Part shown: positions 40,390 through 53,559 of the stretch, one piece after another
How the letters are laid out: each line of letters opens with the position of its first letter
How positions within the stretch are numbered: position 1 is the stretch's first letter
Source: Dendrophyllia cribrosa
Lineage: Eukaryota > Cnidaria > Anthozoa > Scleractinia > Dendrophylliidae
Assembly (NCBI GenBank): GCA_024195265.1
Contig: JAJLRJ010000006.1
Location: 9,433,639-9,497,638, forward strand
Length of the DNA stretch: 64,000 bases
Direction of reading: 5' to 3'
Position numbers and translations under genes: made by a program
Notes under the pieces: generated by a model
What the model was told of the DNA's origin: nothing
Database searches by the model: none
Seen by the model: the letters and a program-made list of their open reading frames with translations, nothing else

Positions 40390-40690
40390 ATTAAAAGCAG
40401 GCTTTAGAGCGCTTTTCAATTGAGTGTCGTAAAACCAAAAACCAAAGTAATTACTCTGACCAATCACAGCAGTCGTAAATAATCCAATGAACCAATCAGA
40501 GCTCGAAGCAAATACATGTCGGCGCCGGCGCCAAGCGCGGGAAAACGCGTGCGAGCAAGTCACGATTGGTTTTGGTTTTACTTCTGATTGGTTGAGAAAG
40601 TGGTGCGAGATTTTTTAGCCAATCACAAAGCGTAGCAATGGAAAAACCAAAGCAATTGTGTAATTACTTTTCACACTCAATCGAAAACCA
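40390..40690. repeat. CCAAT-rich MITE, first of three copies
   Basis: Starts near 'cgcttttcaattgagtg' and ends with 'cactcaatcgaaaacc' inverted. Related copies lie at 41,275-41,565 and 45,300-45,530. Each holds several ATTGG/CCAAT boxes. Non-coding. Confidence 0.65.
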
Positions 40691-41274
40691 CTCTATCTGA
40701 CTAAAATGGTTTAGTAAATTATGCCAAACCATGGGATAGTGTTTTTCACGCGCTCTGATTGGCTACTCAAACTCCGGATAGTATTCGCTGTTCGCCTCGA
40801 AGATTTTGGCCCAAGCGTTTTTTCCGCATTTATCAGAAAAAAAAGTAAATATTCTTGGCTAGTTATTCACTTGCAATTGTGTGGTATTACTATATACTAA
40901 ATCAATTATTTACCTCAGTGTCGGTGAGGAGTTAATATCCACCACTATTCACCTCCACTTCGGTGAATAATTGTTAATTACATTGATTTGTATAACTACA
41001 ACCAGAAACCCATAAGTGGGTTGAAACGTGTAACGCGCATTCACAGCTTCCGAATATTCATTTTTTGCTTAGTACCATATTTGGAAACCCCTCGGTCCAG
41101 TCTTTACGCTGGAGATTGAAAGCAAGTTGTTCTAGCGAATTGATTGGTTAATATTGTTATCTTGATTTTCCAAATATAGCTGTAACAACTTCTTAGCAAA
41201 TTGAATAATCGGAAGCTTGTTTTGAAGCGTACAAGAGACAGTTGCACGTTTCTACCCACTTATAGTTTCTGCTA

Positions 41275-41565
41275 CAACATAGAGCAGTTTTAAATTGAGT
41301 GTCGTAAAACCAAAACCAAAGTAATCGCTCTGGCCAATTACAACACAACCAGGCAATCCAATGAACCAATCAGAACTTGAAGCAGATACGCGCCAAACGC
41401 GGGAAACCACGAGCAGGCAAGTCACGATTGGTTTTGGTTTTACTTCTGAATGGTTAAGAAAATGGTGCGAAAATTTTTGGCCAATCATAAAGCGTAGCAA
41501 CGCAAAAATAAAAACAATTGCGAAATTACTTTCGACAGTCAATTGAAAACCGCTTTAAATGCGAC
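41275..41565. repeat. CCAAT-rich MITE, second copy
   Basis: Same family as 40,390: inverted ends 'gcagttttaaattgagtg' and 'cagtcaattgaaaaccgc', with 'aaaaccaaagtaat' and 'gattggttttggtttta' blocks. Confidence 0.7.
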
Positions 41566-42252
41566 TGTATTTGTTAAGAATGAAAGGAATGAGGTCCTAA
41601 CAGGTATAATACATGAAATGGAAGCAGCAAAGGAACAAAATCCGATTCAAATAACGTTTACCAGCAACAAGTAGTTTAACCCTTGAAAAAGAGAAACAAA
41701 TCTATTTTAAAGAATAATTTTTTTGTTGCGTTTTATCCTGTTGTCCACTATCAAAAATCGATCCCTTGAATAGACAGAGGATCTTGCGGTTATCCCTATC
41801 CAATGATCCCTAAAAATGCAAAATATATCATAATAGAGAAATGCCCACCGAGAACTCCGTGCCCATTTTTTTTTTGTAAACAGTCCTATGAGTCTTCTAA
41901 CTTCTCCTTACTACCTTACTAGCTTAGCATGGATAGGTGTAGAAGACAAGGTCAAAGACTACGTAATAACGAAATATCTCAACTGAGACATAGTGTTGTT
42001 ATGTTACATCCAGCATAAGTTATATTTTAAGAACCTGGTTGGTAGTTCGGGTGGAGATGAAACCTGGGAATTCCCGCTCTGTAGACTACCTGCTGAACAT
42101 AACAAGGCGCCGCTACAGAACGCTTCAGTTTGGCCGACGGAGCCGAAGTTGAATTCAAAGCTAGACTGCGGCATGACAAGATACGTTTTCATGGTATTGG
42201 TAAAAATAAAATAAATCGAGTTCGCTAATTTATTTCTCTACTTTTTCTGCAG

Positions 42253-42430
42253 CTTTTTACACACCCAGCTGTGTACAGTGAAATGGATCGCAAATGGAAT
42301 GGTCGCGAATTTATGAAGTCAAAATGGAAATCTTGGCAGATAATTCTTTTCCATATATGGTGTCTTTTTGACCTTGTGTTTTCTCCAATTCTGCTTGCTG
42401 TGTTTTCTCCACTGAGGAACAAAGGGAAAG
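42253..42430 (+). CDS. TRPC-like channel exon (pre-S1 region)
   Basis: Acceptor ttctgcag, donor gtacaa; phase 0 to 1. It encodes LFTHPAVYSEMDRKW..., then the hydrophobic WQIILFHIWCLFDLVFSPIL. In TRPC channels the block xHPxCQxxLxxxWxG is followed by the pre-S1 hydrophobic elbow, which this matches well. The exon directly precedes the duplicated mini-exons. Confidence 0.75.
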
Positions 42431-43265
42431 GTACAAATATGTTTGAACAAATAATGGAAAGTTTAAGGGGGCAAGCCATAACTACTCTTGGGGAGTGGTT
42501 GCTAGGGACACTATTTTATAGTTAGCATTTTAACTTGTCATTAACTTCTAACATGGTGGAAATAATAAAACGAAACACTATACATCATCAAATCGACATT
42601 GCGCGTGTGCAACTAGTGCCGGTCTCCAACCGTGCGAAACAATGAAAAATCGCAACAACTCTGAGAAAAAGAAATTTAGATCTATTTTTATAAGAGGATC
42701 ATAGGCTGTTCAACTTTTTTTAAAGCATTGGATTGCCGCTTAGATAAAAAATGTGTGAAAATACGCCGTCATGAGGTCATTGCTTTTTGTATGACTTGAA
42801 TGTTAATAAATCCAGGTTACAACGGAAATGTTAGCTGCTTGAGGTTTTATGTTTTCTGATGTTCTGGTCACGTGGCTTACCAATTATGGTAGTGACTCAA
42901 AATATTCGATGAAGTGGAAGATATAAAATCAAATCAATAAGGCTTGGGACCCTGCCTTAGCAACCAACTTGTAGTTTAGGTTGTCCTTCCAACAAGCCAC
43001 ACCCGGCCTTACACGCTCGTACATCTTAATCCGGTTTCTGTTGCATGAAAGTAAAAAAGTGTTATTGCTTCACCCTGGATGAGTTGCTAGTCCATCGCAG
43101 GTTGTTACCTTCAAATTTGAAATTTGCCATACTACCCACATAGGTGTGTGTATAATAATGGGGAAGGTACTGAATAAATTTTTATACAGGGGATCATATC
43201 CGTGATCGTTTCCGTTAACATCGACAAGACGGTACATGTTAACACTTTGTTCATGTATTTTGTAG

Positions 43266-43319
43266 ATGGGTGTGAAGAGCACGACATGGATTCAATTGAT
43301 GGAGGATATAAACCAAAAG
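43266..43319 (+). CDS. TRPC-like mini-exon, copy 1
   Basis: 54 nt, acceptor tttgtag, donor gttagt, phase 1-1, encoding the 18-residue acidic loop DGCEEHDMDSIDGGYKPK. It sits between the pre-S1 and S1 exons. Because it is symmetric it can be skipped or swapped without breaking the frame. Confidence 0.6.
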
Positions 43320-43616
43320 GTTAGTGCCCTTGCTGAATCCTATGTCTGGAATTGTGGCCTGTAAACAAGATATCATTTTGATCCTTTCGTGCAGTTAAAA
43401 CTACATATGAAAACTTAGTGACCTAGTGGATTAAGCCGAACATATATGTTATAATTTGTTAAAATAAATCGACCATACCGCGGTATGCTGCATCCACTTG
43501 ATTAATCCTCGGACGTAGACGCAAACTTTTACCCCCACCGTGGTACAACGGGGGGGGCGTTTCCGTTAACATCGACGAGACGGTACATGTAAACACTTTG
43601 TTCATGTATTTTGTAG

Positions 43617-43670
43617 ATGGGTGTAAAGAGCACGGCATGGATACAATTGATGGAGGAGATAGTTCAAAAG
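43617..43670 (+). CDS. TRPC-like mini-exon, copy 2
   Basis: 54 nt, acceptor tttgtag, strong donor gtaagt, phase 1-1. The peptide differs from copy 1 at seven of 18 positions (DGCKEHGMDTIDGGDSSK). Either copy would join correctly to the exon at 48,880. Confidence 0.6.
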
Positions 43671-44699
43671 GTAAGTGCCTTTGCTGAATCCTATGTCTGG
43701 AATTGTGGCCTGTAAACAAGATATCATTTTGATCCTTTCGTGCAGTTAAAACTACATATGAAAACTTAGTGACCTAGTGGATTAAGCCGAACATATATGT
43801 TATAATTTGTTAAAATAAATCGACCATACCGCGGTATGCTGCATCCACTTGATTAATCCTCGGACGTAGACGCAAACTTTTACCCCCACCGTGGTACAAC
43901 GGGGGGGCGGGGGGTGGGGGGAGGTTGTTGCAAACCCCTCCCCGTTCGGTTTTTGTGATGTTGCAATATTTCGGAAATATTTTCCATCTAATAGAAAGCC
44001 CGCGATGTGCTCTACAAGATAAGGTAAATGTTATGGGTTGTGGCGCTGCTGGGGGCCCGTGACCTCATCCAAATGGCCGCCAAGATGACCGCCATTTTGG
44101 ATTTTACTAAAAATTCAAATTTATCGGAAAAATGCAGAAATTGCAAATATTGTTCGCTAGAGTTGCAAAACAACATACAATTAAACATTTTGATGCTTTT
44201 GGTAGCATTTTATATGTTTTTCACTGACAAAAAGGTGAAAAAACACGCATTTTTATTCAAAAATGGGTTGACCTCATGTTACGTATGACGTCATATCTCG
44301 TTACTATAGCAACTGGTTGTCGCTAAACTTTACGAAAATGTGTCTCAAGGATAAACGAACAGCTATTGAAAACAGCATGTGCTAATCGTAAATGGTCTCG
44401 AAAATATCGGAGAAACCCTTGTACGTCCGAGGGTTAAAGGGCTATGCCATGCTAGACAATGAGTCCTAACAAGGATACAGCTATCCATGGCTGCCACTCC
44501 ACAGGTAAGTTGTCTGTGCGCATGCTTAAGGTAGTGGTCATAAGGGAGAGATTGTGTACTGTACCTTACCATCTTATCCTATTAGATCCATTTTTATAAG
44601 AGGATCATAGGCTGTTCAACGTGTTTTAAAGCATTGGATTACCGCTTAGATAAAAAATGTGTGAAAATACGCCGTCATGAGGTCATAGCTTTTTATAAT

Positions 44700-47600
44700 A
44701 GAAATACGTGTCTCGCAGAACCTCGCGAAGCTCGGGGTAGGGTGCACCGCAAAATGTTGGCGACGAGAAAGAGAGAGATGGAAATTCTGGTTTGAGCATG
44801 GCCACAATGGTCTCGAAACCCCACCTCTCTATTAATTTTTGTCAGAAGGAAAATTGGTCTGAAAGTGGATGTACAGTACTGTTGTGGACCAGGGACCAGC
44901 ACAATATGCAGTGGTGTTTTGTTTATTTTGATGTGGTGAGAGTTATTTCTCAGGAATTCAGCTTACTCCTGCTGTCTCAAATTCAAATTTTGAAGCTTGT
45001 GAGCTATCTTCCAAATGACCCTGTTACCATTAGATAGCTGTAGTTTTTGTTCCATACACTGGGTATCAAACAATTACTAACCCCATTCACTATTTCTCTT
45101 GAATGATTGAGATCGGAGTTTAATTTACTGCTGCTAAAGAGTGATGCTGTACAAAAAATAACAACTCAATGGTGGTACAGTCGAGTAAAAATAATTTAAT
45201 GGTACCCAAAAACAGCAATGAGACTTCAGTAACATGGGAATAGTACATGTACAGCACAGAACATACCAATAACTATAGTAGTAATTACATGTAGCATTGT
45301 AATAGATTGGTTTTCAATCAAGTGTTATAAAAACAAAACCAGAGTAATTACTTTGGCCAATCACAACACACACAGTCAATCCAATGAAGCAATGAGAACA
45401 TGGAGCAATTACAGGTAGCCAGTACCAAGCGTGGGAAAATGTGTGTGAGCAAGACGTGATTGGTTTTAATTTCAATTGGTTGAGAAAGTGGTGCAAGATT
45501 TTCCCAACAGTAACCATACTATGTTTAGGACACAGGTCATGAAAATTATGAAATTGATAACAAAACATGAATATTCAAGATGTAGCAACAAATTTCTCTG
45601 CAAATACCATAACCAATTTTTCGAGACCAGGAAGGAGGATTTGTAGGTTAAGACCGGGACTTAGGCCTTCATGTCCAGTTAGCCCCTTTACAAATCCCAA
45701 AACCAGATATTTACATGTACATTTTTTTACTGGTGTCAGTACAGTTCACATAGCCAATTATTACAGTGAATGTGTATTCAATTTCCACAACTCATTTCAA
45801 CTCATGTTGAAGGCGATCAGGTTCTTAATTCCCATAATCTATGTGGAGATTTAAGATGCTGATCACTGTTCTAAAAGTGGACTCAAGCAGTAATTTTGAT
45901 GTTTCACATCAAATACATATAATCATGTGTCATCTATATAGCTGCTACACATAAGCTGGTAATTGCTAACAGAAAACTGCTTTTTTCCTAATAAAATATT
46001 TTTATCCAAATTGTAAACAGAAATTCTCCTTACTAAACCACTTGAACATTATTTCCTTTTAACTATTTCACAAGGAATGTCGTATAAACTCAAGATATGC
46101 AATGTATATTTCAATCACTGGTCATTCACAAATTATGCTAACATCATGTCAATGTTGTATATTCGTGAAATAATTTCCACCTGTGTGATCTGTAGTTTTG
46201 ATCATACTTAAAAGAGAAGTAACATGTTGACACCATGTATATGGCGTAAAAGCTGAAAGGGTACCCAGGTGTAAATGTTATGGTAAGGGGCAACTTCACT
46301 GGCATGCAATTCTATCACTGTTCTGTGATAATATTTTCAGAGGTACAACTATATATCAATAAAAATATATCAATCTACAGTATCCTCAATATCAGACAAG
46401 CCTAAAGACAGTCTACTAGTAAAGCACCCGATCCATATCATTTTTGGCTTGGGAGTATAATTTAGGATTTCCCTTATCTCACTTACATCTTAGGCGTTCA
46501 AACATCAGGAGAGTTAAACCTTGTTTTGTAGGCTAAGTTTCCTAACATTATAACACATTGTCGGTGTTGTAAACTGTTTATAGTACCGTGAAATTTGGCA
46601 TTGCCATGTTGCTAGTGTAAATGCTGATCGACTGTTCTCCAACCGTTTGAAACATATTCGTCACGAGTACATGCATTTTGCTGATCTTGTACTGTAATTC
46701 TTGCCGTCTCTGTCGTTGCGTCTATAAACAAAATCACTTTGATCAACAACTTCGGTGTCGCCTCTCCTGATCGGTTTCGTTTTGTCGAAGCGATTCACCG
46801 GTTTGTAATCGCTGACTTCGTTCCTGTTCATTTTCATTACTCAATCGGTGTGTCTGGGCTGTTCGAACTCTTTGTAATCGATGGTTTCTTGTCGTGGCTT
46901 TCTTCTTCGTTGCTCGCGGTTAATTTCAAGTCGCCGTTCTCGCTCCATCTAGCGGAGTTTCGGTAGTAAATCTTCTCGGGCGAGGTTTCCAGCGACTTGT
47001 TGAATCCAGCGTTGCTGTGTTTGCTGTTCTCTCTCAACAGTAAAACATTTTTTTCAAAGACGATGATTAAACATGTCGACCCGGGATGTCAGCCGCCATG
47101 AATAAACATGAGAGTGCGACATTGTCAGCGGTCGAGATTCCTTTTATAGGCATCGACGTCACAATGGATGACGCCAATTGGAGCTTTGTCGCCGTTTTGT
47201 TGCTACGCAACTGCAGGACACCAACACGATATATAAATATATAAAGTCGACCCGAGATTGTATCGCCCTAGCGATCCACGCGCGATTCCCACGCGAATCC
47301 GCGCGACAAATGTATAAACCTCGCTACGCTCGGGCCTTCGGCCCTCGCTTCGCGAGGAATAACTCCAAAAAAATTGAATGTTGATAAATTCAGGTCACAA
47401 AGTTAGACGATGTATTAGACGATTTTCTTTCAAAAATCGTTGTCATCGCCTTTAGCAGTGGCGGAAAGGTTAGCTGCTTGAGGTTTTATGGTTATTTATG
47501 TTCTGTTCACATGACTTACCAATTATGGTAGTGACTAAAAATTTTCGATGAAGAGGAAGATATAAAATCAAATCTATAAGGCTTGGAACCCTGCCTTAGA
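44700..47600. other. intronic DNA with repeats
   Basis: No exon is supported. It contains the third CCAAT-rich MITE (about 45,300-45,530), a GC-richer stretch at 46,700-47,340 with CpG-dense blocks such as 'cctcgctacgctcgggcc', and the start of a copy of the 42.8-43.1 kb repeat. Confidence 0.45.
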
Positions 47601-47614
47601 AACCATCTTGTAGT

Positions 47615-47830
47615 TAAGATAAGATAAGAACTTTATTAACGTGTCAAAATCGCTAGCATACAATGTACACTAATTGGGGACACCTAACTACACTGTAACT
47701 ACAATAATAATCTAATAGTTATTAAAATATAAAACGTCTGTACATTTATAATGTAGAAAAAGTATATAAATATAAAAGATCGATTGTCAGTTATTGCATA
47801 AAAAACAGTCTTTACAAGTATTGTCCAGCA
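47615..47830 (-). mobile_element. 3' end of a truncated LINE
   Basis: It interrupts a repeat that is continuous at about 42,985. The left edge is aagataagataagaactttattaa, the reverse complement of the AATAAAGTTCTTATCTTATC-type LINE tail. About 215 bp, non-coding. Confidence 0.6.
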
Positions 47831-48051
47831 GGTTTGTTTAGGTTGTCCTTCCAACAAGCCACACCCGGCCCTGCACGGTCGTACATCTTAATCCGATTTC
47901 TGTAGCATGAAAGTAAAGGAGTGTTATTGCTCCAACCTGGATGGGTTGTTGCCTTAAATTTGCAATTTGCCATACTTTCACCACACATTGTAATGTGCAA
48001 ACGCGGGTGGAAATTTCGTCGATTTCGAAAGTGAAGAATACTCATGTCCCT

Positions 48052-48721
48052 AAGGGACGGACCATTAGAAAAGTGATGGGGGGGGGGGGGGGGGGGGGGG
48101 GGAACAACCGAAAAAAAAATTCGTGCAAGGGAAAATGCCAGGAAAAAAAATTCGTGCAAAGTTCAAGGCAAAGAAAAAAAATTCATGCAGAAGGAGAAGT
48201 CCTATTGTGGTTGTTATTTAATATATAAAAAGCTGCTAAAGTGCCTATTGAAAATAGCGCTCTTGGCGTTTCAAAAATTCAAAACATTCTTGGGGCCTTC
48301 CTATACTATTATTTATAAATAAAGACATTTGATAGTGTTCATTGAAGTGTTTACCTCACACTGCATGAAATGACAACTATAAGGTGATATAATGAATTCA
48401 TATTTTCAATTCAATAGCCGGAAAGCGCAAATTTCAGTTGCCAACATGCAAAACCAGTAGATTCAAAAAAAGTTTTATTCCACATAATTGTTACAAATGA
48501 TAGATTTTTTTAGCTGTATTATAGTCCATCCATAGTATTTTAGGTATTCTTATAATTGTAGTATAAACATTTTTAATTATTTTTTAAAATATTTTGTGAA
48601 AGTTGGCATATTAAATTCAGCAGGCTCTGGGGCTGTAAGTTTTAATGGGCGAAAAAAAAAATTCGTGCAAGCTGAAAATTCCCCCCCCCCCCCCCATCAC
48701 TTTTCTAATGGTCCGTCCCTT
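48052..48721. mobile_element. 670-bp MITE with poly-G next to its ends
   Basis: Inverted ends AAGGGACGGACCATTAGAAA and its complement, each followed inward by a GATGGG/CCCATC homopolymer run (G25 at the left) and a copy of 'gaaaaaaaaattcgtgcaa'. Non-coding. It lies in the intron before the S1-S2 exon. Confidence 0.8.
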
Positions 48722-48879
48722 GACTGCCTATGGCTCTATGGTTAGACTTTCGTGCATGTTTAGAATGTTTACTTTACTGTCCCATGTTCGTGACAAATTG
48801 AATACAATTTACTTGAAATCTTCTTCTCTTGTTTACAGTTTGGAAAGCTTCTTATCATAATTATATACTGTTTTTCCAG

Positions 48880-49177
48880 AAGGGAACCAAACGGTAGCAC
48901 ATTTATATCTGTATTACCTGGAATCTCCTTACTACAAGTTTGTTCGCGATACGCTGAGCTACATAATCCTGCTTCTCCTACACTTTGCACTGTGCATATC
49001 ACCATCAACCATTGCATTCAGTGGATTAGAGTGGTCCATCCTTGTCTTCTTCATTGGCCGCTATCTGGTGGAGTTGAAGCAAATTTGGGGCATTAAGCAA
49101 TGGTTAAACAGATCAAGAGAAATTGAAAACGATGGAGCTGTATCACGCTGCTTTAAAACATTTTCACTATACATCAG
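48880..49177 (+). CDS. TRPC-like channel exon (S1-S2)
   Basis: Acceptor tttttccag, donor gtaaatg; phase 1 to 2. The 99 residues run YLYYLESPYYKFVRDTLSYI, then a long hydrophobic S1, an extracellular loop, and a second span ending GRYLVELKQIW. This matches TRPC S1-S2 (PFxKFxxHTxSYLxFL...W.E...LW). No later exons (S3, pore, TRP box) are recognised in the window, so the gene either has very long introns, continues further, or is truncated. Confidence 0.75.
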
Positions 49178-49786
49178 GTAAATGATTCACTATTTTTAAC
49201 GACAAAAAGGCGGCAGAATAAACGCATTTACCAGCCGACTTTTTGTACTGCTTATCGAGACTCGGGGTTCATGGTGGGCATATGTAAGAGCAAAAATCGC
49301 GTGGCTCTTTTTTATGCGATTAACCTGAAATTTTATCATAATATTGAATTTATTATGGCATTTTTGCTGGGTAAATGACGCCACAAAGTTAGCACCAAAT
49401 CTGTTTTTTGTCACATATATTTCGTACTACGAAGATCTCAAAACTGAAATCATTTTTTTAAAATGTTGATCCAGATAAAAAATTAAATTTTCCGCCATTT
49501 CGTTGCTAATCATCTTAGGAAAAAAGTATCTATCTGTGCAGACGGTCGCGTAATACTGTTTTTGAGAATTGCTAAAATTGGGTCAAAATTAAAAAATAGC
49601 CGGGTCGTCAATCGTAATTCTTGTGCTTCCGACCTTTCACCTTAGTTAAGCTTATCATCGGCTTTCTGTTCAGAGAGCGACGCTATTAGGCTCAGCCTAT
49701 CTATATACATTAAACACAGTTTTCAAATCATGTATTCAGCGTCGTGGGCGCGTAGGTGAAAAGATAATTCTATTCTGTTAAACTGT

Positions 49787-50645
49787 TTTAAAGTGCCTAT
49801 CACCCCTAGAAAGTTATTTTCAGAATCAACTCTATGTACATTGTATACCTGCCAACTTTTTCCGAGTGATAGGCGTGAGAATTTTTTCGTGGGAGTGTCA
49901 GGATTTCCGAAGGCGATCCGACCAAATCCGAAGAGAACCCGATCCATTCCGAAGATGTTCGAAGTTGTCCGAAAATGTTCCGAAGAATTCGGAAGTTTCC
50001 CTGGACCTCAGACTTCCGTTTAATATCATCCAGCTGTACCTTATTGTAATGTTCAGAACGATAAAAACCTACAAAAAAGTGCCATTTTCATGAACGTAAC
50101 TATATTTTTAATTGGATCATGCGATCAGTTAAGGCTGATAGCTCAAATCTGTAAATTAGGCGTGAGAAATTGTTTCATAGGCGTGAGTTGGCGTGAGACT
50201 GACGCCTAAGGCGTGAGACATGGCAGGTATAACGTTGAATGGTTGAATGGTAAAATATTCCTTTTTTCGAACGTCGCATTTGTGAGTGGTAGAGTTTTGA
50301 ATTTACAAAATGCTAATTAAATGACGTCAAACCGAGAATTTGCCATTATTACTACGCCAATTTACAATGCGCAGTTTACAGCTTGAGGATAATTAATTTG
50401 ATAAATACTAAAAATAACTGCAGACAGTCAATTTATTCGTAAAAAATATTACTTGGAGGTGAAAACAAGTAGTTGAATGATAAATGATTCTCGGGTTGAC
50501 GTCATCTTATTAGCATTTTGTAAATTCAAATCTCTATAACTCACTAACACGACGTTCAAAACAAGAAATATTTTACCATTCACCTATTCAATGCACGTAG
50601 AGTTGATTCTGAGAATAACTTTCTAGGGGTGATTGGCACTTTAAA
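49787..50645. mobile_element. MITE with a second MITE nested inside
   Basis: Outer inverted ends TTTAAAGTGCCTATCACC (49,787) and the complement (to 50,645), with a further shared block 'agaaagttattttcagaatc'. Inner ends ATACCTGCCA (about 49,847) and TGGCAGGTAT (to about 50,231) enclose 'ggcgtgaga' repeats. Confidence 0.75.
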
Positions 50646-51200
50646 GAAGATTGTTTTCACAGTTTTCTGCTCATAGGTGAATTATGACGGGCGAAACATA
50701 GCCGAAGAATTATCATGGTTGCCAAAGGCGGATGCTTCGAAATCGACTGTTAAAGCAGAAATGATTTTCTCTGCTTTCATGATCTTTCTGCAAATTCACT
50801 CATGCTTCTTGCTTTGGTGTTGAAAGGTTCCGATAACGGCCTCCGCATCAAGGCAACTCAATTTCAAAGGTTGAGAACTTCGAAAAGACAGGCCCATTTT
50901 TGTAAAATGTGGTAGCTCTCGCGGGCTGAAGACCCGCTGCAAAGGAGGACAAACCACCTATCCCACAATGCATCACTTCCAACTATATTATCAACGTGTA
51001 TTCGTCACGTGATCGCATCATTTCAAAATGGATGCGATGGAGGAACAAGCGTGGCAAGCGCCAATATTTCGGAAATCGAGCTTATTATATTTGTATTGTG
51101 TCGATCTCGAGTTTGTGTTGAGCTTACAGTACCTAGTTAACCTTTTCTTAAGCTAAAATGTCTGTTTGGGCATGTGAGTTTCCTCAAATCTCTTTCGTAG

Positions 51201-51430
51201 CGGCGGATGGTTGCCTTCCAGTGTGATCGAGTGCTCATAAAATTGAGAAATTTAGTCTCACCCTGCGTTATTCATGTTGTCTTCAGTGTCGAATTCCAGG
51301 TAAGAATATCTCTCAATCATAGTCATCGCACTGTTTATCTCAATCTTGGCGAAATAAGCGTCACAATTTAACAAATTTTTAAAAATTCGAATTGCAGATT
51401 CACCCAGATGAAGTCGAAGATGACGGAGAA
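51201..51430 (+). CDS. possible two-exon host gene fragment
   Basis: 51,201-51,299 (acceptor ttcgtag, donor gtaaga) and 51,398-51,430 (acceptor attgcag, donor gtaatg) are both phase 0 and open. An ATG TCT GTT TGG at 51,158 lies upstream but is not in phase with this exon. No family is recognised. Splice sites look good but the exons are short, so this is tentative. Confidence 0.28.
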
Positions 51431-52207
51431 GTAATGCTTATTTGGAATTTCAACGTTGATAAAATTATATCCGTGACTGCGTCCGTCTAGTGTCACTACG
51501 ATCGATTGTATGCCACATTTGGACGTGAACAGAGTGAATTGTAACTGCGCGAACCCTTTGAAGCAAGGAAACGTTTTGTTGACATCGTGTGCAGCTACAA
51601 GTTTCCCCACAACAGCCACTACTGTTAGTGCACCTGAGATTATCTCACTTTGTGGTGTGACAGAAACTTTGTTTACGGAATCATTTGCTTTGAAAGGCAG
51701 CTAATATCAGGAACACTTTCAAAAGACCATTAAAAAACTGTAAGAAAAAAGGGATCAATAAGGAATCAATACTACAGTACAGTAGTTGTAGGTTTTGAAC
51801 CTATCAACAGAAGAGATGAAAATGCCATTCTTGTAAATGCTTGCCCTGGAAATTCGTGGAGCCCGATTGGCTACATTCCTGGCAAAAAAAGTTGCCAAAG
51901 TCACCCAGGCAATCAAGAACAAGGAAATTAAAAGCATGTCAATAACTTCAATTAGATATCAGTTCGTTTTTGCTATAAAGTTCTGTCAGTCACCAGCAAA
52001 GGAAGTCCAACTGTAATGGTGTCAATTCTATTTATAAATCATTATTTTTGTATCATGAAATGAAAATACCATAGATGATTTCCACGACTTCCGGTGAACA
52101 ATATTCAAATAGTCACCCCTTTAGCTTTTGGTACGAAAACATAAATGAAAAACTAATTCTATTATTTAAGAAAATAAGGTAGCCTGTCAATTTTTATAAA
52201 TCAACAA

Positions 52208-52541
52208 ACCGTAAATCCTCTGTTTAGACCCCCCAGGAGCTTATTGTTTTCAAGTGCATTTGAGGGGGGGGGGGGGGGGGGGGGGGGGGGGCTTATTATA
52301 ATTTAGTGAAATGCCAGCAGTTCACCACTCATTGATTACAGCAATTATGATTAATTTTAGTACAAGTACCGATTATATTTCCCCCAAAGCTCGTGAATGT
52401 TATGTATGTGAACTTGTACCTGGATTGGAACGGTACAAATGTACCGGTGATACAGTCTGTCATTCATTGTTTTGGTTGTGAAGGAAAAGGGGGGAGGGAG
52501 GGAGGCTTTTTTGAGAGGGGGCTTAATAGAGGATTTACGGT
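52208..52541. mobile_element. MITE with ACCGTAAATCCTCT ends and poly-G
   Basis: Inverted ends at 52,208-52,221 and 52,528-52,541, each followed inward by C- or G-rich runs; an internal G26 tract lies near 52,265. Non-coding. Confidence 0.75.
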
Positions 52542-53500
52542 AATTTGTTGCAATTAACTTAGACTCAGGATTTTTGTCAAGTTGTATTATTGCCACTTTT
52601 AATAGTAGAAAATATATTCACCTTACAACAATATTATGGGCTCAAGGTCAAAAGGATTTCCTATTTGCCTGGTATTGGTTTAGAAAACTTGTGACAATTT
52701 TCCAACCAATATAGACTGGTAAACCTACATGTAAATTAATTGACTTATTTCTGTGTGTCTTCCCATGCCTGGCACCTGTTTCGGTATTAAATTACTCAGT
52801 TGAAATTCAAAACTGCTATGATGTGAGAGCAGATGAGATTGATTTTAATATCCAGACACAAGAAAGACACTGCATTCCTGTCTGTCTTGGGTACCCCGGG
52901 TAGAGCCACTGAATAATGAAACAAGCTCAACAAAAGTACACGTATAATTATACAGGTAGATATGAAATTATTGAGTGGTTGTGGCATTGTTAATGGCACC
53001 TTGTTTGGTTTAAATGGTACAATTTAACAAGTGTAAGAGGAATATTAATACTTGAAAAACATCTTTTTTTTATCAACTAACTAAAAGTTAATTTCACAAC
53101 TGTAAGAAAACCATTTTCTAATATTTACTGTTACATTAATGGCAAATCTGATTTCAGTGATGATAGACAAAATAGTTCCTGCCTTGAAAAATGATGTAAT
53201 ATTTATCTGTTATTTATGGTATGAATGCTCCTCTTGTGAACTTTTTGTCCAATTTGTCTGCAAAATCCAGAATATTGATAAGCACCAGTGTCCTTTGACT
53301 TGTCAGTTAGTGCATGTATGTCATGACCTTTACTTTGTTTAAAAATAAAGAATTGCACTTACACTGCTACAATTATTTCCAAAAAAATTCCCACTTGTGG
53401 TTTTAATTTATTTTTGGTTGGATGTTTATTTTCCTTTGTTTTAGATAATTTGTTGTTGTTGGCAAATTGCATGGAATAACAACCAAAGGAAAACAAAAAT
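52542..53500. other. host intergenic DNA
   Basis: AT-rich, no supported gene or clear repeat. It may include the 3' region of the minus-strand gene that follows. Confidence 0.4.
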
Positions 53501-53559
53501 CTACACAAATACAAATTAAAACCAAAGCATTATTTTCGACCATCAGTGTACATGGCACA

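Larger units (their letters stand above)
43206..43920. repeat. tandem ~351-bp duplication carrying a mini-exon
   Basis: 'cgtttccgttaacatcgac' recurs at about 43,206 and 43,557, and the two units are almost identical, including intron sequence and a terminal G-run. Wider matches join 42,690-42,780 with 44,590-44,690, and 42,840-43,080 with 47,475-47,940, so the area has been duplicated repeatedly. Confidence 0.85.

Noticed and set aside
44028..44288. 86-residue frame at the 'aaaatggcggc'-type repeat
   Set aside because: It starts in a dispersed non-coding repeat and shows no domain.
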